NCBI GenBank assembly: GCA_947593735.1
Contig: CANQDT010000002.1
Span: forward strand, 60,910 to 124,909
DNA from: an uncultured Lachnospiraceae bacterium
GTDB taxonomy: Bacteria > Bacillota > Clostridia > Lachnospirales > Lachnospiraceae
Direction of reading: 5' to 3'
Length of the DNA stretch: 64,000 nucleotides
The notes under the pieces were generated by a model that ran no database searches, was not told where the DNA came from, and saw only the letters and a program-made list of their open reading frames with translations. The translations under genes and the position numbers were made by a program. Below are positions 44,521-54,300 of this stretch, in pieces. Each line of letters starts with the position of its first letter. Positions within the stretch are counted from its first letter, which is position 1.

Positions 44521-46125
44521 TTAAAGCTGAGGACCTGCGGAAACCAGAGCTTTTCCGGCTTCGTTGTTCTCATATTTCGCAAAGTTCGTGATAAATCTCT
44601 GTGCCAGATCTTTCGCTTTCTCTTCCCATACAGAAGCATCTTCGTATGTATCGCGGGGATCCAGGATGTTGGAGTCCACGCCCGGAAGCTCGGTCGGCAC
44701 TTCAAAGTTGAAGTAAGGGATCTTTTTGGTCGGCGCGTTCAAGATATCGCCATTCAGGATCGCGTCGATGATCCCGCGGGTATCGCGGATGGAGATACGT
44801 TTGCCGGTGCCGTTCCATCCGGTATTGACCAGGTATGCTTTTGCCCCGCTCCGCTCCATTCTCTTTACCAGCTCTTCGGCATATTTCGTCGGATGCAGTT
44901 CCAGGAACGCCTGACCGAAGCAGGAGGAGAACGTAGGGGTCGGTTCTGTAATGCCGCGCTCGGTACCTGCCAGTTTCGCGGTAAATCCGGACAGGAAATA
45001 GTACTGCGTCTGCTCCGGGGTCAGTACCGATACCGGAGGAAGGACGCCGAATGCGTCTGCGGAGAGGAAAATGACATTCTTCGCGGCGGGAGCGGCGGAA
45101 ACCGGGCGGACGATCTTTTCAATATGATCGATCGGATAGGACACGCGGGTATTTTCCGTTACGCTCTTGTCGTTGAAGTCGATTTTTCCGTTTTCGTCCA
45201 GCGTGACGTTCTCAAGGAGCGCGTTGCGCCGGATGGCATTATAAATATCCGGTTCAGATTCTTTGTCGAGGTTGATCACTTTCGCGTAGCATCCGCCTTC
45301 AAAATTGAATACGCCGTTGTCGTCCCAGCCGTGCTCGTCGTCGCCGATCAGAAGCCGTTTCGGGTCGGTCGACAGCGTTGTTTTCCCTGTCCCGGAAAGA
45401 CCGAAGAAGATCGCGGTATTCTCGCCGTTCATATCGGTATTCGCGGAGCAGTGCATCGACGCGATGCCTTTCAGCGGAAGATAATAATTCATCATGGAGA
45501 ACATACCTTTTTTCATCTCTCCGCCGTACCATGTATTGAGGATCACCTGCTCGCGGCTCGTGATATTGAAGACGACAGCCGTCTCGGAATTTAAGCCGAG
45601 CTCTTTGTAATTTTCCACTTTCGCTTTGGAAGCGTTGTAAACGACAAAATCCGGTTCAAAATTGTTCAATTCCTCCTCAGTGGGCTGAATGAACATATTC
45701 TTTACAAAGTGCGCCTGCCAGGCGACTTCCATGATGAAACGGATCGCCATGCGGGTATCTTTGTTTGTGCCGCAGAACGCGTCCACGACATAAAGCTTTT
45801 TGTTTGAGAGCTCTTCGATGGCAAGCTCTTTCACTGCTTTCCATGTCTCCTCGGAAGCCGGGTGGTTGTCATTCTTGTATTCGTCGGAAGTCCACCAGAC
45901 CGTATCTTTGGAATTTTCATCCATGACAATAAATTTGTCTTTCGGAGAACGACCCGTATAAATGCCGGTCATGACATTTACCGCGCCGAGCTCGCTGACC
46001 TGACCCTTTTCATACCCTTCAAGCTCCGGCCGCGTCTCTTCCTCAAATAACGCTTCATAGGAAGGATTGTGTACGATTTCCGTTGTTCCGGTAATACCAT
46101 ACTTTGATAAATTGATCTCTGCCAT
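44521..46125 (-). CDS. pckA: Phosphoenolpyruvate carboxykinase (ATP)
   Basis: 534 residues, normal length. It interconverts oxaloacetate plus ATP with PEP, CO2 and ADP; in anaerobes it often runs toward oxaloacetate. Motifs: [31 protein letters not shown], the kinase-1a loop [16 protein letters not shown], kinase-2 [11 protein letters not shown] and [17 protein letters not shown]. The gene stands alone between a terminator and its own promoter. Confidence 0.98.
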   Translation of the reverse strand: MAEINLSKYGITGTTEIVHNPSYEALFEEETRPELEGYEKGQVSELGAVNVMTGIYTGRSPKDKFIVMDENSKDTVWWTSDEYKNDNHPASEETWKAVKELAIEELSNKKLYVVDAFCGTNKDTRMAIRFIMEVAWQAHFVKNMFIQPTEEELNNFEPDFVVYNASKAKVENYKELGLNSETAVVFNITSREQVILNTWYGGEMKKGMFSMMNYYLPLKGIASMHCSANTDMNGENTAIFFGLSGTGKTTLSTDPKRLLIGDDEHGWDDNGVFNFEGGCYAKVINLDKESEPDIYNAIRRNALLENVTLDENGKIDFNDKSVTENTRVSYPIDHIEKIVRPVSAAPAAKNVIFLSADAFGVLPPVSVLTPEQTQYYFLSGFTAKLAGTERGITEPTPTFSSCFGQAFLELHPTKYAEELVKRMERSGAKAYLVNTGWNGTGKRISIRDTRGIIDAILNGDILNAPTKKIPYFNFEVPTELPGVDSNILDPRDTYEDASVWEEKAKDLAQRFITNFAKYENNEAGKALVSAGPQL

Positions 46126-46198
46126 GTTTTTACCTCTTTTCTTTTTTCTCTTTTTTCAATCTATACAACATATGTAAGATTCAAACTTCCTCTCTGCT

Positions 46199-46226
46199 AT
46201 TATACATGAATCATCAATAAAATCAA
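46199..46226 (-). promoter_or_regulatory. Sigma-A promoter of pckA
   Basis: Minus strand TTGATT (46226-46221), 16-base spacer and TATAAT (46204-46199); leader of about 70 bases. Confidence 0.65.
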
Positions 46227-46358
46227 TAAAAATCCTCACAATTTTTCAAACCGGGGCGATGAAAGGTATAGATTCGGCGTGATTTATGAATACTATCCTT
46301 AGCGGATCCAGAGCAGACGGCATAAGGTCGTCGGCGATCAGAAAGGAAAGGAGGAATT

Positions 46359-46952
46359 ATGAATCAGCCTGTGATTGTTGAGACGGAAGACGACGACAGC
46401 GGCGGAATTGAAGAAAAGCTGGTTGTCCAGTGCGCTCCGCTGATCGAGGGATTGAAGGTGTCCAACCTGCTGATCCTTCCGTCCGGGGAGGAAGACCAGT
46501 TGTATTCGATTTTGCTGCATACGGATCTTTCCTATATTCAACTATTTTATACGAGAGATAAGACAACGTATCTTGTTTTCCGGGAAGACCTGCTGGATCA
46601 GTACCTGAATCAGATGGACGTGCGGGAATTTCTGTCGGGGCGCGGCTATCCGGCATGCCTGGACCTGATCCTGGATATATTCCGGGACCGGTACGAGCGA
46701 TATATGGCGGGGTTCGGGGCGTTCCCGCATGAGATGGGACTGCTTCTCGGCTATCCGGTGGAGGACGTCAGAGGATTTATGAACAACGACGGCAAAAATT
46801 TTCTCTACGCCGGTTACTGGAAAGTGTATGGAAACGTTCCGGAAAAGAAGTGGCTGTTTCAGCGTTACGAGGGCGCGAAGCGCAAACTTGAACAGATGCT
46901 CGCGAGCGGAACCAGCCTCAGTATGATCATCAGAAAGGAAGGACAGAATTAG
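46359..46952 (+). CDS. DUF3793 family protein
   Basis: 197 residues with GGAAAGGAGG upstream. The C-terminal half has FPHEMGLLLGYPVEDVRGF, NDGKNFLYAGYWKVYGN and FQRYEGAKRKLEQML, which I recognise from DUF3793 proteins of clostridia. The N-terminal 25 residues are acidic, then PLIEGLKVSNLLIL and FYTRDKTTYLVFRE. There is no signal or membrane segment. Function is unknown; family genes are often beside iron or redox genes, but none is here. Confidence 0.75.
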   Translation: MNQPVIVETEDDDSGGIEEKLVVQCAPLIEGLKVSNLLILPSGEEDQLYSILLHTDLSYIQLFYTRDKTTYLVFREDLLDQYLNQMDVREFLSGRGYPACLDLILDIFRDRYERYMAGFGAFPHEMGLLLGYPVEDVRGFMNNDGKNFLYAGYWKVYGNVPEKKWLFQRYEGAKRKLEQMLASGTSLSMIIRKEGQN

Positions 46953-47013
46953 GGAAACCGCGGGAAAGGGCGGGCTCCGGGTAGGATGGAGCGCCGTTTT
47001 TCCGCGGTTTTCC
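46953..47013 (+). terminator. Probable hairpin terminator after the DUF3793 gene
   Basis: GGAAACCGCGGGAAA (46953-46967) pairs with TTTTCCGCGGTTTTCC (46998-47013). The T runs are inside the stem, so termination may be weak. Confidence 0.5.
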
Positions 47014-47050
47014 GTATGCGGGCAGACCGGGCGCGGAGCCGGAAAGCGTG

Positions 47051-47079
47051 TTGACGGATGGACGGGTCAATGTTATACT
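47051..47079 (+). promoter_or_regulatory. Sigma-A promoter of hisS
   Basis: TTGACG (47051-47056), 17-base spacer and TATACT (47074-47079), 63 bases before hisS. Confidence 0.75.
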
Positions 47080-47142
47080 CGATACAATGGAGTGATCTGT
47101 TTGGAACAAATTGGAAAGAAAAATAGAGAAATGGAGTAGCGT

Positions 47143-48393
47143 ATGAAATTTATCAAGACCCCGGTAAAGGGTATGAACGACTTTTTGCCATCCGATATGA
47201 AGCTCCGCGATTATGTGATCGCGCTGATCAAAGAAACGTATGCCGGATTCGGGTTTTCCCCGATCGAGACGCCCTGCGTGGAGCATATCGAAAATCTGTC
47301 CGGCAGGCAGGGCGGAGAGAATGAGAAGCTGATCTTTAAGATCCTGAAACGGGGAGAGAAGCTGCAGCTTGATGGAGATGTCAAGGAAGAAGATCTGGTC
47401 GACAGTGGTCTCCGCTATGACCTTACGGTTCCGCTGTCACGGTATTACGCCAACAACCGAAATGAATTGCCGTCCCCATTTAAGGCGCTCCAGATCGGAA
47501 ATGTATGGCGCGCGGACCGTCCGCAGAAAGGAAGGTTCCGGCAATTTACCCAGTGCGATATTGATATTTTGGGAGACAGCACCAATCTGGCGGAAACCGA
47601 ATTGATCCTTGCAACGACCACGCTGCTCGGGAAGCTGGGATTCCGGAATTTCAGGGTGAGGATCAATGACCGGCGCATCCTGAAAGCGATGGCGTTGTCG
47701 TGCGGTTTCCCGGAGGATTCGCTTGACCAGGTATATATTATCCTCGATAAGATGGATAAGATAGGGCTCGAGGGCGTGATCCGGGAGCTTGAAAAGGCTG
47801 GTTATGCCGACGGGGCGATCCAGTCTTACCGGGTATTTTTTGAAGATCCGGACGAGGGGCGTTCCTGCCGGGAATTTTGCGGCGGCAGGCTGGACGGATA
47901 TCTGGCTCCGGAAGTCCTCGACGGGCTGGATCAGATGACCGGCTGTGTCAGGGCAGCGGCGGGAGCGGAGTTTGATATCGTTTTTGATCCGACGCTCGTG
48001 CGCGGAATGTCTTACTATACGGGAACGATTTTTGAGATCGAGATGGCGGAGTTTGGCTCATCCGTGGCAGGAGGCGGCCGCTATGATGAAATGATCGGGA
48101 AATATTGCGGCGAACCGGTGCCGGCGTGCGGTTTTTCGATCGGCTTTGAGCGGATCATCGCGATCCTGAAAGACCGCGGGTTTGAAGTTCCGTGTAAAGT
48201 GCGGAAGGTTGCTTTTCTGGCGGAAAAGAAGCTTTCCGATGAAAAACGGATCGCCATGTTCCGCGAGGCGGCGCAGCTGCGGAACGAGGGAACGCAGGTC
48301 ATGATCGCGGCGCGCAATAAAAACGCGAAATTCCAGAAAGAGAAGCTCCGAGCGGAAGGATACGAGGAATTTAAGGAATTTTACCGCGATTAA
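47143..48393 (+). CDS. hisS: Histidyl-tRNA synthetase
   Basis: 416 residues. Class II motifs: motif 1 region PVKGMNDFLPSDM and PIETPCVEHIE, LRYDLTVPLSRYYANN, motif 2 FKALQIGNVWRADRPQKGRF with FTQCDIDILG, the histidine-A loop VRGMSYYTGTIFEIE and motif 3 CGFSIGFERII. The C-terminal anticodon domain is short (AEKKLSDEKRIAMFREA to the end). The gene is transcribed alone or with the HAD and P-type ATPase genes; the usual aspS partner is absent. Confidence 0.97.
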   Translation: MKFIKTPVKGMNDFLPSDMKLRDYVIALIKETYAGFGFSPIETPCVEHIENLSGRQGGENEKLIFKILKRGEKLQLDGDVKEEDLVDSGLRYDLTVPLSRYYANNRNELPSPFKALQIGNVWRADRPQKGRFRQFTQCDIDILGDSTNLAETELILATTTLLGKLGFRNFRVRINDRRILKAMALSCGFPEDSLDQVYIILDKMDKIGLEGVIRELEKAGYADGAIQSYRVFFEDPDEGRSCREFCGGRLDGYLAPEVLDGLDQMTGCVRAAAGAEFDIVFDPTLVRGMSYYTGTIFEIEMAEFGSSVAGGGRYDEMIGKYCGEPVPACGFSIGFERIIAILKDRGFEVPCKVRKVAFLAEKKLSDEKRIAMFREAAQLRNEGTQVMIAARNKNAKFQKEKLRAEGYEEFKEFYRD

Positions 48394-48420
48394 CAAAAGA
48401 AAAGGAGCGGAAGGAAACCG

Positions 48421-49080
48421 ATGGATCAGGCAGTTATTTTCGATCTGGACGGGACTTTGATGGATACGCTGGAGTCGATCGCGACGGCGGGGAACCGCGC
48501 CCTGCGGGATTGCGGGTTTTCGTCCCTGCCCGTCGAAAATTATAAATATTATGCCGGAGACGGCGCGGACGTCCTGCTCCTGCGCGCCCTGGCGGACGCC
48601 GGGGACCGGGACGGCAGATATTTTGAACAGGCAAAACGCAGTTACCGTATCTGGTTTAAAGAAACCTGTACGGAGGCGGAGCCTTACGCGGGCGTCCGGG
48701 AAACGCTGGCGGCGCTGAAGAAAAAACACTGCAAACTGGCGGTTCTTTCCAATAAACCGCATGAGAGGACGCTGGACGTCATTCACAAGGCGTTTGGGGA
48801 GGACTTATTCGATGCGGTACAGGGACAGCAGGACGGGCTGAAGCGGAAGCCGGACCCGGACGGCGCGTTCCGGATCTGCCGCAGGCTCGGTGTCCGTCCC
48901 GAACAATGTATTTATGTAGGAGATACCAATGTCGATATGCGCACGGGAACCGCGGCGGGTATGTATACGATAGGCGTCCTCTGGGGCTTCCGGGACAGAC
49001 AGGAATTATTGGATCATGGCGCGATGCGGCTGATCCGGCACCCGGAGGAACTGATCACAATGATAGAAAACAGGGATTAG
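48421..49080 (+). CDS. HAD-family phosphatase, phosphoglycolate-phosphatase-like
   Basis: 219 residues. HAD motif I is FDLDGTLMDT (residues 7-16), motif II LAVLSNKPHE, motif III with Lys in DGLKRKPDPDG, and motif IV YVGDTNVDMRTG. A helical cap between motifs I and II (about 17-85) puts it in the Gph/PGP group. The true substrate is uncertain. It lies between hisS and a P-type ATPase with gaps of 27 and 3 bases. Confidence 0.88.
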   Translation: MDQAVIFDLDGTLMDTLESIATAGNRALRDCGFSSLPVENYKYYAGDGADVLLLRALADAGDRDGRYFEQAKRSYRIWFKETCTEAEPYAGVRETLAALKKKHCKLAVLSNKPHERTLDVIHKAFGEDLFDAVQGQQDGLKRKPDPDGAFRICRRLGVRPEQCIYVGDTNVDMRTGTAAGMYTIGVLWGFRDRQELLDHGAMRLIRHPEELITMIENRD

Positions 49081-49083
49081 GAT

Positions 49084-51459
49084 ATGAAAGGACTGACATC
49101 AGAGCAGGTGCAGGAACGCGTCCGGAACGGACAGGTCAATCTTTCTGTGGACTCTGCGGGAAAAACTATACAGGAAATTATAAAAAGCAATATTTTTACT
49201 TATTTCAATCTGGTATTTACCGTTCTGGCGGTATTTCTGGTCCTGGTAGGCTCATTTCGGGATCTCACTTTTATGCCGCTGGTCGTTATCAATACGCTGA
49301 TCGGGATCGTCCAGGAAATCCGCGCGAAGCGGACGCTGGAGAAGCTGACCCTTATTAACAGCCCGAAGGCGACGGTCCTGCGCGACGGGCAGGAGATGAG
49401 CATACCGGTGGAGGAACTGGTGCTTGACGATATCGTTGTATTTTCTGCCGGAAACCAGATCCCTGCGGATGCGGTTGTGGAGCAGGGAGAAGTACAGGTA
49501 AACGAGTCTCTGATCACGGGAGAAGCGGATGAGATCACCAAAACCGAGGGCGCGGAGCTTTTGTCGGGGAGCTTCGTCGTCTCCGGCAAATGCTTCGCGC
49601 GCCTGGTGAAAGTCGGGGCGGATTCTTACGCGTCTCAGCTGACATTGCAGGCGAAAGAAGTGCAGGAGGAAAATCCGTCGGAAATGATCCGGTCCCTGGA
49701 TGTGCTGGTAAAAGCGATCGGCATTATTATAATACCGGTTGGGATCGCGATGTATCTGCGGCAGCATTATGACCCGACCGCGCCGATCGGCATTCGGGAA
49801 AGCGTGCGCGCGACGGTCGCCGCGCTGATCGGGATGATCCCGGAGGGGCTGTATCTGCTCGCGTCGGTCGCGATGGTCGTGAGCGTACAGCGGCTCGCGA
49901 GAAAGCGGACGCTGGTCCATGAAATGGCATGCATCGAAACATTGTCCAGAGTGGATGTGCTCTGCGTGGACAAGACCGGGACGATCACCGGAACCGATAT
50001 GACGGTTCACGGGGTTTTGGACGCGGATACATGGGAAGAACCGGAGGACGAAGAACTGTTGTGCCTGCTCGGGGATTTCATGAATAATATGGATGCGGAT
50101 AATCAGACGATGAAAGCGCTCAAGCAGCACTTTCAGAAGAACAGCTCCAGGCAGGCGGAGGCAAAAACTTCTTTTTCTTCCGCGACTAAATACAGCAGCG
50201 TCACGTTTGACGGGAAGCGTTCCTATGTGATCGGCGCGCCGGAATTTGTCCTGCGGGAGCAGTATGAGGAAGTGCGCGAACAGGTGGAGGCGCAGACTTC
50301 GCAGGGATACCGCTTGCTCGTATTCGGGCAATATGACAGAGTGGCGGACGGGGGCCCCCTGGAGGGAACGGTCCTGCCTGCCGCTTATATCCTGTTATCC
50401 AATCCGGTCCGCAAGGAGGCGGAAGCGACTTTCCGTTATTTCGCGGAACAGGGCGTGGCGATCAAGGTTATTTCGGGTGATAATCCGGTGACCGTATCGG
50501 AGATCGCGAAGCAGGCGGGCATTGAACATGCGGAGCAATATGTGGACGCGACGACTCTGGATACGGAGAATAAGATTCAGGAAGCGATTCTGAATAATAC
50601 GGTTTTCGGGCGCGTGACACCGGATCAGAAACGCGCGTTTATCAAGGCGCTGAAAAGCGCCGGGCATACGGTGGCGATGACCGGGGACGGCGTGAACGAC
50701 GTCCTCGCGCTGAAAGATGCGGACTGCAGCGTGGCGATGGCGTCCGGAAGCGATGTGGCGTGTCAGGTTGCCCAGCTTGTGCTGCTCGATTCCAATTTTG
50801 CTTCCATGCCCGCGGTTGTCGCGGAAGGGAGACGGGTGGTGAATAATATTGAGCGCTCCGCGTCTCTGTTTCTGGTCAAAAATATTTTTTCCTTTGTGCT
50901 CGCCATCCTTACGATCCTGATCGGGTTCCAGTATCCGATCCGGCCGAACCAGATCGCGATGATCAATATGTTTACGATCGGTACGCCGGCGTTTTTCCTG
51001 GCGCTTCAGCCGAATAAGGCGATCGTGAAGGGAAAGTTTCTGCCAAACGTGATGCTCCGCGCATTTCCGGCGGCGATGACGGATCTTTTGCTTGTGGGAG
51101 TGTCGATCATACTGGGAACGGCGTTCCGGCTTGATCCGGAGCAGACCTCTACGATCGCGGCTTATGTGATGACGATCGTTGGTTTTGTCATGCTCTTTCG
51201 GATCTGCCAGCCCTGGAACCTGTTCCGCCGGGTTGTCTGGGGAGCCATGGTGATCGGAATGATCGGATGTGCCATAATCCCGGAGGGACGGCTCTGGTTT
51301 GGTCTGACCCCTCTGAATTTCAGCAGCGCGGTTCTTGTCGCGCTGATCGGCGCGCTTTCTTATCCCTGCATGAATCTGTGCTACCGGCTGATCGCCCGGA
51401 TCGAAGCGTTTCTGGAACGGTGCCATGAGCGATGGTTAGAATACAAACTCAATAATTAG
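49084..51459 (+). CDS. P-type cation-transporting ATPase, CtpE-like
   Basis: 791 residues. Phosphorylation motif DKTGTITGTDM with Asp296; actuator loop LITGEADE (the T-G-E motif); TM4 motif IPEGL (as GMIPEGLYLLASVAM); the hinge MTGDGVNDVLALKDADC. It begins MKGLTSEQVQERVRNGQVN, has about ten transmembrane segments and lacks N-terminal CxxC metal domains. IPEGL and the overall layout resemble the calcium- or manganese-type CtpE branch, not copper or zinc pumps. The ion is not proven. The start is 3 bases after the HAD gene. Confidence 0.88.
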   Translation: MKGLTSEQVQERVRNGQVNLSVDSAGKTIQEIIKSNIFTYFNLVFTVLAVFLVLVGSFRDLTFMPLVVINTLIGIVQEIRAKRTLEKLTLINSPKATVLRDGQEMSIPVEELVLDDIVVFSAGNQIPADAVVEQGEVQVNESLITGEADEITKTEGAELLSGSFVVSGKCFARLVKVGADSYASQLTLQAKEVQEENPSEMIRSLDVLVKAIGIIIIPVGIAMYLRQHYDPTAPIGIRESVRATVAALIGMIPEGLYLLASVAMVVSVQRLARKRTLVHEMACIETLSRVDVLCVDKTGTITGTDMTVHGVLDADTWEEPEDEELLCLLGDFMNNMDADNQTMKALKQHFQKNSSRQAEAKTSFSSATKYSSVTFDGKRSYVIGAPEFVLREQYEEVREQVEAQTSQGYRLLVFGQYDRVADGGPLEGTVLPAAYILLSNPVRKEAEATFRYFAEQGVAIKVISGDNPVTVSEIAKQAGIEHAEQYVDATTLDTENKIQEAILNNTVFGRVTPDQKRAFIKALKSAGHTVAMTGDGVNDVLALKDADCSVAMASGSDVACQVAQLVLLDSNFASMPAVVAEGRRVVNNIERSASLFLVKNIFSFVLAILTILIGFQYPIRPNQIAMINMFTIGTPAFFLALQPNKAIVKGKFLPNVMLRAFPAAMTDLLLVGVSIILGTAFRLDPEQTSTIAAYVMTIVGFVMLFRICQPWNLFRRVVWGAMVIGMIGCAIIPEGRLWFGLTPLNFSSAVLVALIGALSYPCMNLCYRLIARIEAFLERCHERWLEYKLNN

Positions 51460-51532
51460 AAAAATCGTTTACGTGAGAAAAAGAGCAGATTGTAAAGCCT
51501 CATTGTCCAATGGCTGCAGCCGGGAACAGGTT

Positions 51533-51744
51533 GAGTTTTTCACCTATAAAGAAGGACTGTGCGTTCAATGTATGCACATTGGTTCTTATGACGATGATAT
51601 ATGGCTGACGCAAAAGATGATGGCAGTCTTATAAGATGTTGGGATTTCCACCATCAATGAGCATATCAAAAGAATATATAATGACCGCGAATTGACCGAA
51701 GCTTCAACTATTCGGAAATTCCGAATAGTTCAGGACGAGGGTTC
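51533..51744 (+). pseudogene. Remnant of a RhuM-family gene
   Basis: The frame from 51533 reads FTYKEGLCVQ, DDDIWLTQKMMAVL, stop TAA at 51632-51634, then DVGISTINEHIKRIYNDREL and STIRKFRIVQDEGS. This matches the conserved N-terminal part of RhuM/virulence-protein family members (WLTQKQMAELF, INKHLKNI, STIRKFRIVQTEG). The internal stop, the missing start and the abrupt loss of homology after the QDEG segment mark a decayed fragment. It contains a perfect 12-bp inverted repeat at 51706-51730. Confidence 0.75.
51706..51730. repeat. 12-bp perfect inverted repeat
   Basis: AACTATTCGGAA (51706-51717), one A, TTCCGAATAGTT (51719-51730), inside the RhuM-like remnant. Confidence 0.9.
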
Positions 51745-51966
51745 AAGACTATGCTGCTGAATAGGCTTGTCTATGTAAATCGTATCCAGTTCGGGAACAT
51801 CAAAGCCGGTCAGCCACATATCCACAACAATCGAAATTTTAAAATTGGACTTCGGATTTTTGAACTGACGGTCAAATTCCTTGCGGTCGTCCTTTGTGCC
51901 GAGCATATCAAACAGGTCTTTCTCATCGTCCTTGTTGCGAGTCATCACCAGTTTGATTTTCGATAA
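51745..51966 (-). pseudogene. Internal fragment of a type I restriction HsdR gene
   Basis: On the minus strand about 74 residues read LSKIKLVMTRNKDDEKDLFD, DDRKEFDRQFKNPKSNFKI, VDMWLTGFDVPELDTIYI and DKPIQQHSL, the conserved helicase-domain segment of HsdR restriction subunits. Both ends stop abruptly, the downstream one at the RhuM remnant on the other strand. Two unrelated fragments meet within a few bases, so this is a deletion or rearrangement scar. Confidence 0.78.
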
Positions 51967-51986
51967 AATTCCGAAATCGGAATTTT
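51965..51986. repeat. 10-bp perfect inverted repeat
   Basis: AAAATTCCGA (51965-51974), AA, TCGGAATTTT (51977-51986), at the edge of the HsdR fragment. Its arms are those of the 51706 repeat turned inside out. Confidence 0.85.
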
Positions 51987-52055
51987 GTCGAGGTTCAAAA
52001 TAATGATACGCCGGGGTATGCCATTCCAAAGCGAGGCATTTATTACGCCTCACGA

Positions 52056-52323
52056 ATGATTTCATCGCAACGTGGGACAATATTTAAAAATCAGGAATAT
52101 GGGAAGATCAAGAAAGTGGTATCCATCTGGATATGTGAGGATTCCGTTATTTCCCGATCGGATACGATAAACCGATATGCTTTTACAGAAGAATGTCTGC
52201 GAGGAGATTTCCATGAGAAAAAGCAGGATTACGACTTGATGAAAAGATAGCGAGTGCCGCTAAAGTCAGTATTGAAACATTGAAAGAGTGGCTTGCCAAT
52301 CGGGATGAAATGCTTGTAAAGTA
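52056..52323 (+). pseudogene. Remnant of a PD-(D/E)XK (Rpn-like) nuclease-transposase gene
   Basis: ISSQRGTIFKNQEYGKIKKV, SIWICEDSV and DTINRYAFTEECLRGDFHEK match, from memory, the middle of Rpn/PDDEXK-type transposase proteins. After a frame change near 52250 the tail SAAKVSIETLKEWLANRDEM runs to a stop at 52323. The N-terminal catalytic part is missing, so this is a decayed fragment. Confidence 0.6.
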
Positions 52324-52381
52324 ATGGGTGCGGAGTGTATTGCAGATCGTCTGCATACCGGATATGCGGAAAAGAAGTTTT

Positions 52382-52412
52382 AAGAGGCGTCGAGTGATCG
52401 GCGCCTCTTTTT
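52382..52412 (+). terminator. Rho-independent terminator
   Basis: AAGAGGCG (52382-52389) with CGCCTCTTTTT (52402-52412) and three further inner pairs. A perfect 13-bp hairpin CCCGGCGGCAGGA/TCCTGCCGCCGGG follows at 52418-52447 and may end the ABC operon from the other side, though it has no T run. Confidence 0.7.
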
Positions 52413-52491
52413 ACGCGCCCGGCGGCAGGAATCGTCCTGCCGCCGGGATATATGGCGTGCGTCGGGAACAGGAACGGCGGCAGTTGCCTTG

Positions 52492-54300
52492 TCAGGCAAG
52501 CTCGGTAATGCCGGTATAGAGATCATAATAACGGCCTTTCATGGCAAGGAGTTCTTCATGGGTTCCGCGCTCAATGATCTCGCCATGTTCCAGTACCATG
52601 ATCGCGTTGGAGTTGCGCACCGTAGAAAGACGGTGTGCGATGATAAATGTGGTACGGTTCTGCATCAGGCGATCCATTCCATGTTCAATGTGCCGTTCGG
52701 TCCTTGTATCGACAGAGCTGGTCGCTTCATCCAGAATAATGATCGGCGCGTTGGACACGGCAGCCCGGGCAATATTTAACAGCTGCCGCTGTCCCTGGCT
52801 TAGATTTGCGCCGTCTCCCTCGATCATGGTCTGATATCCGAGCGGCAGACGCTTGATAAAGGAATGTGCCGAAGCGAGTTTGGCAGCGTCGATGACTTCC
52901 TTGTTGGTGGCGTCCAGACGACCGTAGCGGATATTTTCCATGACTGTTCCGGTGAACAGATGGGTATCCTGCAGCACCATCGCGATGTTCTGCCGCAAAA
53001 AGCGGCGATGGTATTTCCGGATGTCAACGCCGTCGATCGTGATGGAACCCTCCTGGATATCATAGAACCGGTTGATCAGGTTGGTGATCGTTGTTTTTCC
53101 GGCGCCTGTGGAACCGACAAACGCGATCTTCTGCCCGGGACGGGCGTACAGGCTGATATCTTTCAGAATGATCTTGTCGGGATCATAGCCGAACGTCACA
53201 TGGTCAAAAATGACATTTCCGGCAATGGATGGCACTTCCACCGCGTCTTTGGCGTCCGGTTCCTCGCCGGGCTCATCCATCACGGCAAAGACCCGCTCGG
53301 CTCCGGCAAGCGCGGAGAAGATCGTATTCATCTGCATGGAAACTTCATTGATCGGACGGCTGAACTGCCGCGCGAAATTCAGGAAGATCGTCAATCCGCC
53401 GACGTCAAAATTCTTCGTTACGCAGAGGATACCGCCGATGCAGGCGACCAGGACGTAGGTCAGCTGGCTTGTGTTGTGCATCACCGGGCCCATGATACCG
53501 CCGAGGAATTGCGCGCGGATCTGCTTGTCGCGCAGGTCTTCATTGATGGTTTTAAATTCGCCGGCAATCTGGTCTTCATGGCAGAATACTTTGACGACCC
53601 GGCTTCCGGTTACCATTTCTTCGATGTATCCGTTTACGGTTCCGATCGCTTTCTGCTGGGCGGAATAGTATTTTCGGCTCCGCTTGGCGATAGAAGCGCC
53701 GCCCTTGACGATCAGGGGGATCGTCACGATAACAAGAACGGAGAGAATCCAGTTCGTATACAGCATGAGCGCGAGCGTGCCGATAATATTGATCAGGCCG
53801 GAAACAAGCTGGACGATCGTATTGTTCATCATTTCGCCGATGGCGTCCACGTCGTTGGTGAAACGGCTCATGATATCGCCGGTCGTATTGGTATCATAAA
53901 ACCGGACCGGAAGTTCCTGCACATGGACAAACAGATCTTTGCGGAGCTGGAGCAGCGCTCTCTGGGAAACGCCGACCATGATCCTTGACTGCCCGTAATT
54001 GCAGACAACGCCGACCATATACACCAGCGCCATGACGATCAGACCTTTCAGCAACTGGATGGTTCCGGTGCGGACGTCGGGCGCTTTGACCAGGTTGTTG
54101 ATGATCGGCCGGAGCAGGTACGAGCCCGCGAGAGCCGATAACGTGTTGAGGATAACGCAGATAAACGCCAGTGTCAGAAACAGTTTTTCTGTTTTCAGAT
54201 ACGAGAGAAGCCTGCGGATCGTGCTGCCCGCGTTTTTCGGCTTTTGCAATTTCATTGTATGGCGGTTCCTTCCTCCGCCGGGATGTCCCATGGGCGGCAT
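52492..54300 (-). CDS. ABC exporter, fused permease and ATPase, second half-transporter
   Basis: 602 residues, starting at 54300 where ATG overlaps the upstream TAA (TAATG). Six transmembrane helices lie in residues about 35-330, including the coupling segment RFTNDVDAIGEMM. The ATPase domain has Walker A FVGSTGAGKTTITNLINRFY, Q-loop MVLQDTHLFTGTVMENI, signature LSQGQRQLLNIARA and Walker B PIIILDEATSSVDTRTERHI. The signature starts LSQGQ and Walker B ends in Glu, a catalytically competent site. It pairs with the next upstream ABC protein as a heterodimeric multidrug-type exporter. Confidence 0.93.
   Translation of the reverse strand: MPPMGHPGGGRNRHTMKLQKPKNAGSTIRRLLSYLKTEKLFLTLAFICVILNTLSALAGSYLLRPIINNLVKAPDVRTGTIQLLKGLIVMALVYMVGVVCNYGQSRIMVGVSQRALLQLRKDLFVHVQELPVRFYDTNTTGDIMSRFTNDVDAIGEMMNNTIVQLVSGLINIIGTLALMLYTNWILSVLVIVTIPLIVKGGASIAKRSRKYYSAQQKAIGTVNGYIEEMVTGSRVVKVFCHEDQIAGEFKTINEDLRDKQIRAQFLGGIMGPVMHNTSQLTYVLVACIGGILCVTKNFDVGGLTIFLNFARQFSRPINEVSMQMNTIFSALAGAERVFAVMDEPGEEPDAKDAVEVPSIAGNVIFDHVTFGYDPDKIILKDISLYARPGQKIAFVGSTGAGKTTITNLINRFYDIQEGSITIDGVDIRKYHRRFLRQNIAMVLQDTHLFTGTVMENIRYGRLDATNKEVIDAAKLASAHSFIKRLPLGYQTMIEGDGANLSQGQRQLLNIARAAVSNAPIIILDEATSSVDTRTERHIEHGMDRLMQNRTTFIIAHRLSTVRNSNAIMVLEHGEIIERGTHEELLAMKGRYYDLYTGITELA

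Noticed and set aside
46953..47142. T-box leader before hisS
   Set aside because: AACCGCGGG resembles the T-box core, but it lies before the hisS promoter and no specifier stem or full GGGTGGNACCGCG is present.
52056..52250. Independent small gene of 64 codons
   Set aside because: It matches only the middle of Rpn-like proteins and its frame breaks shortly after, so it is a fragment.
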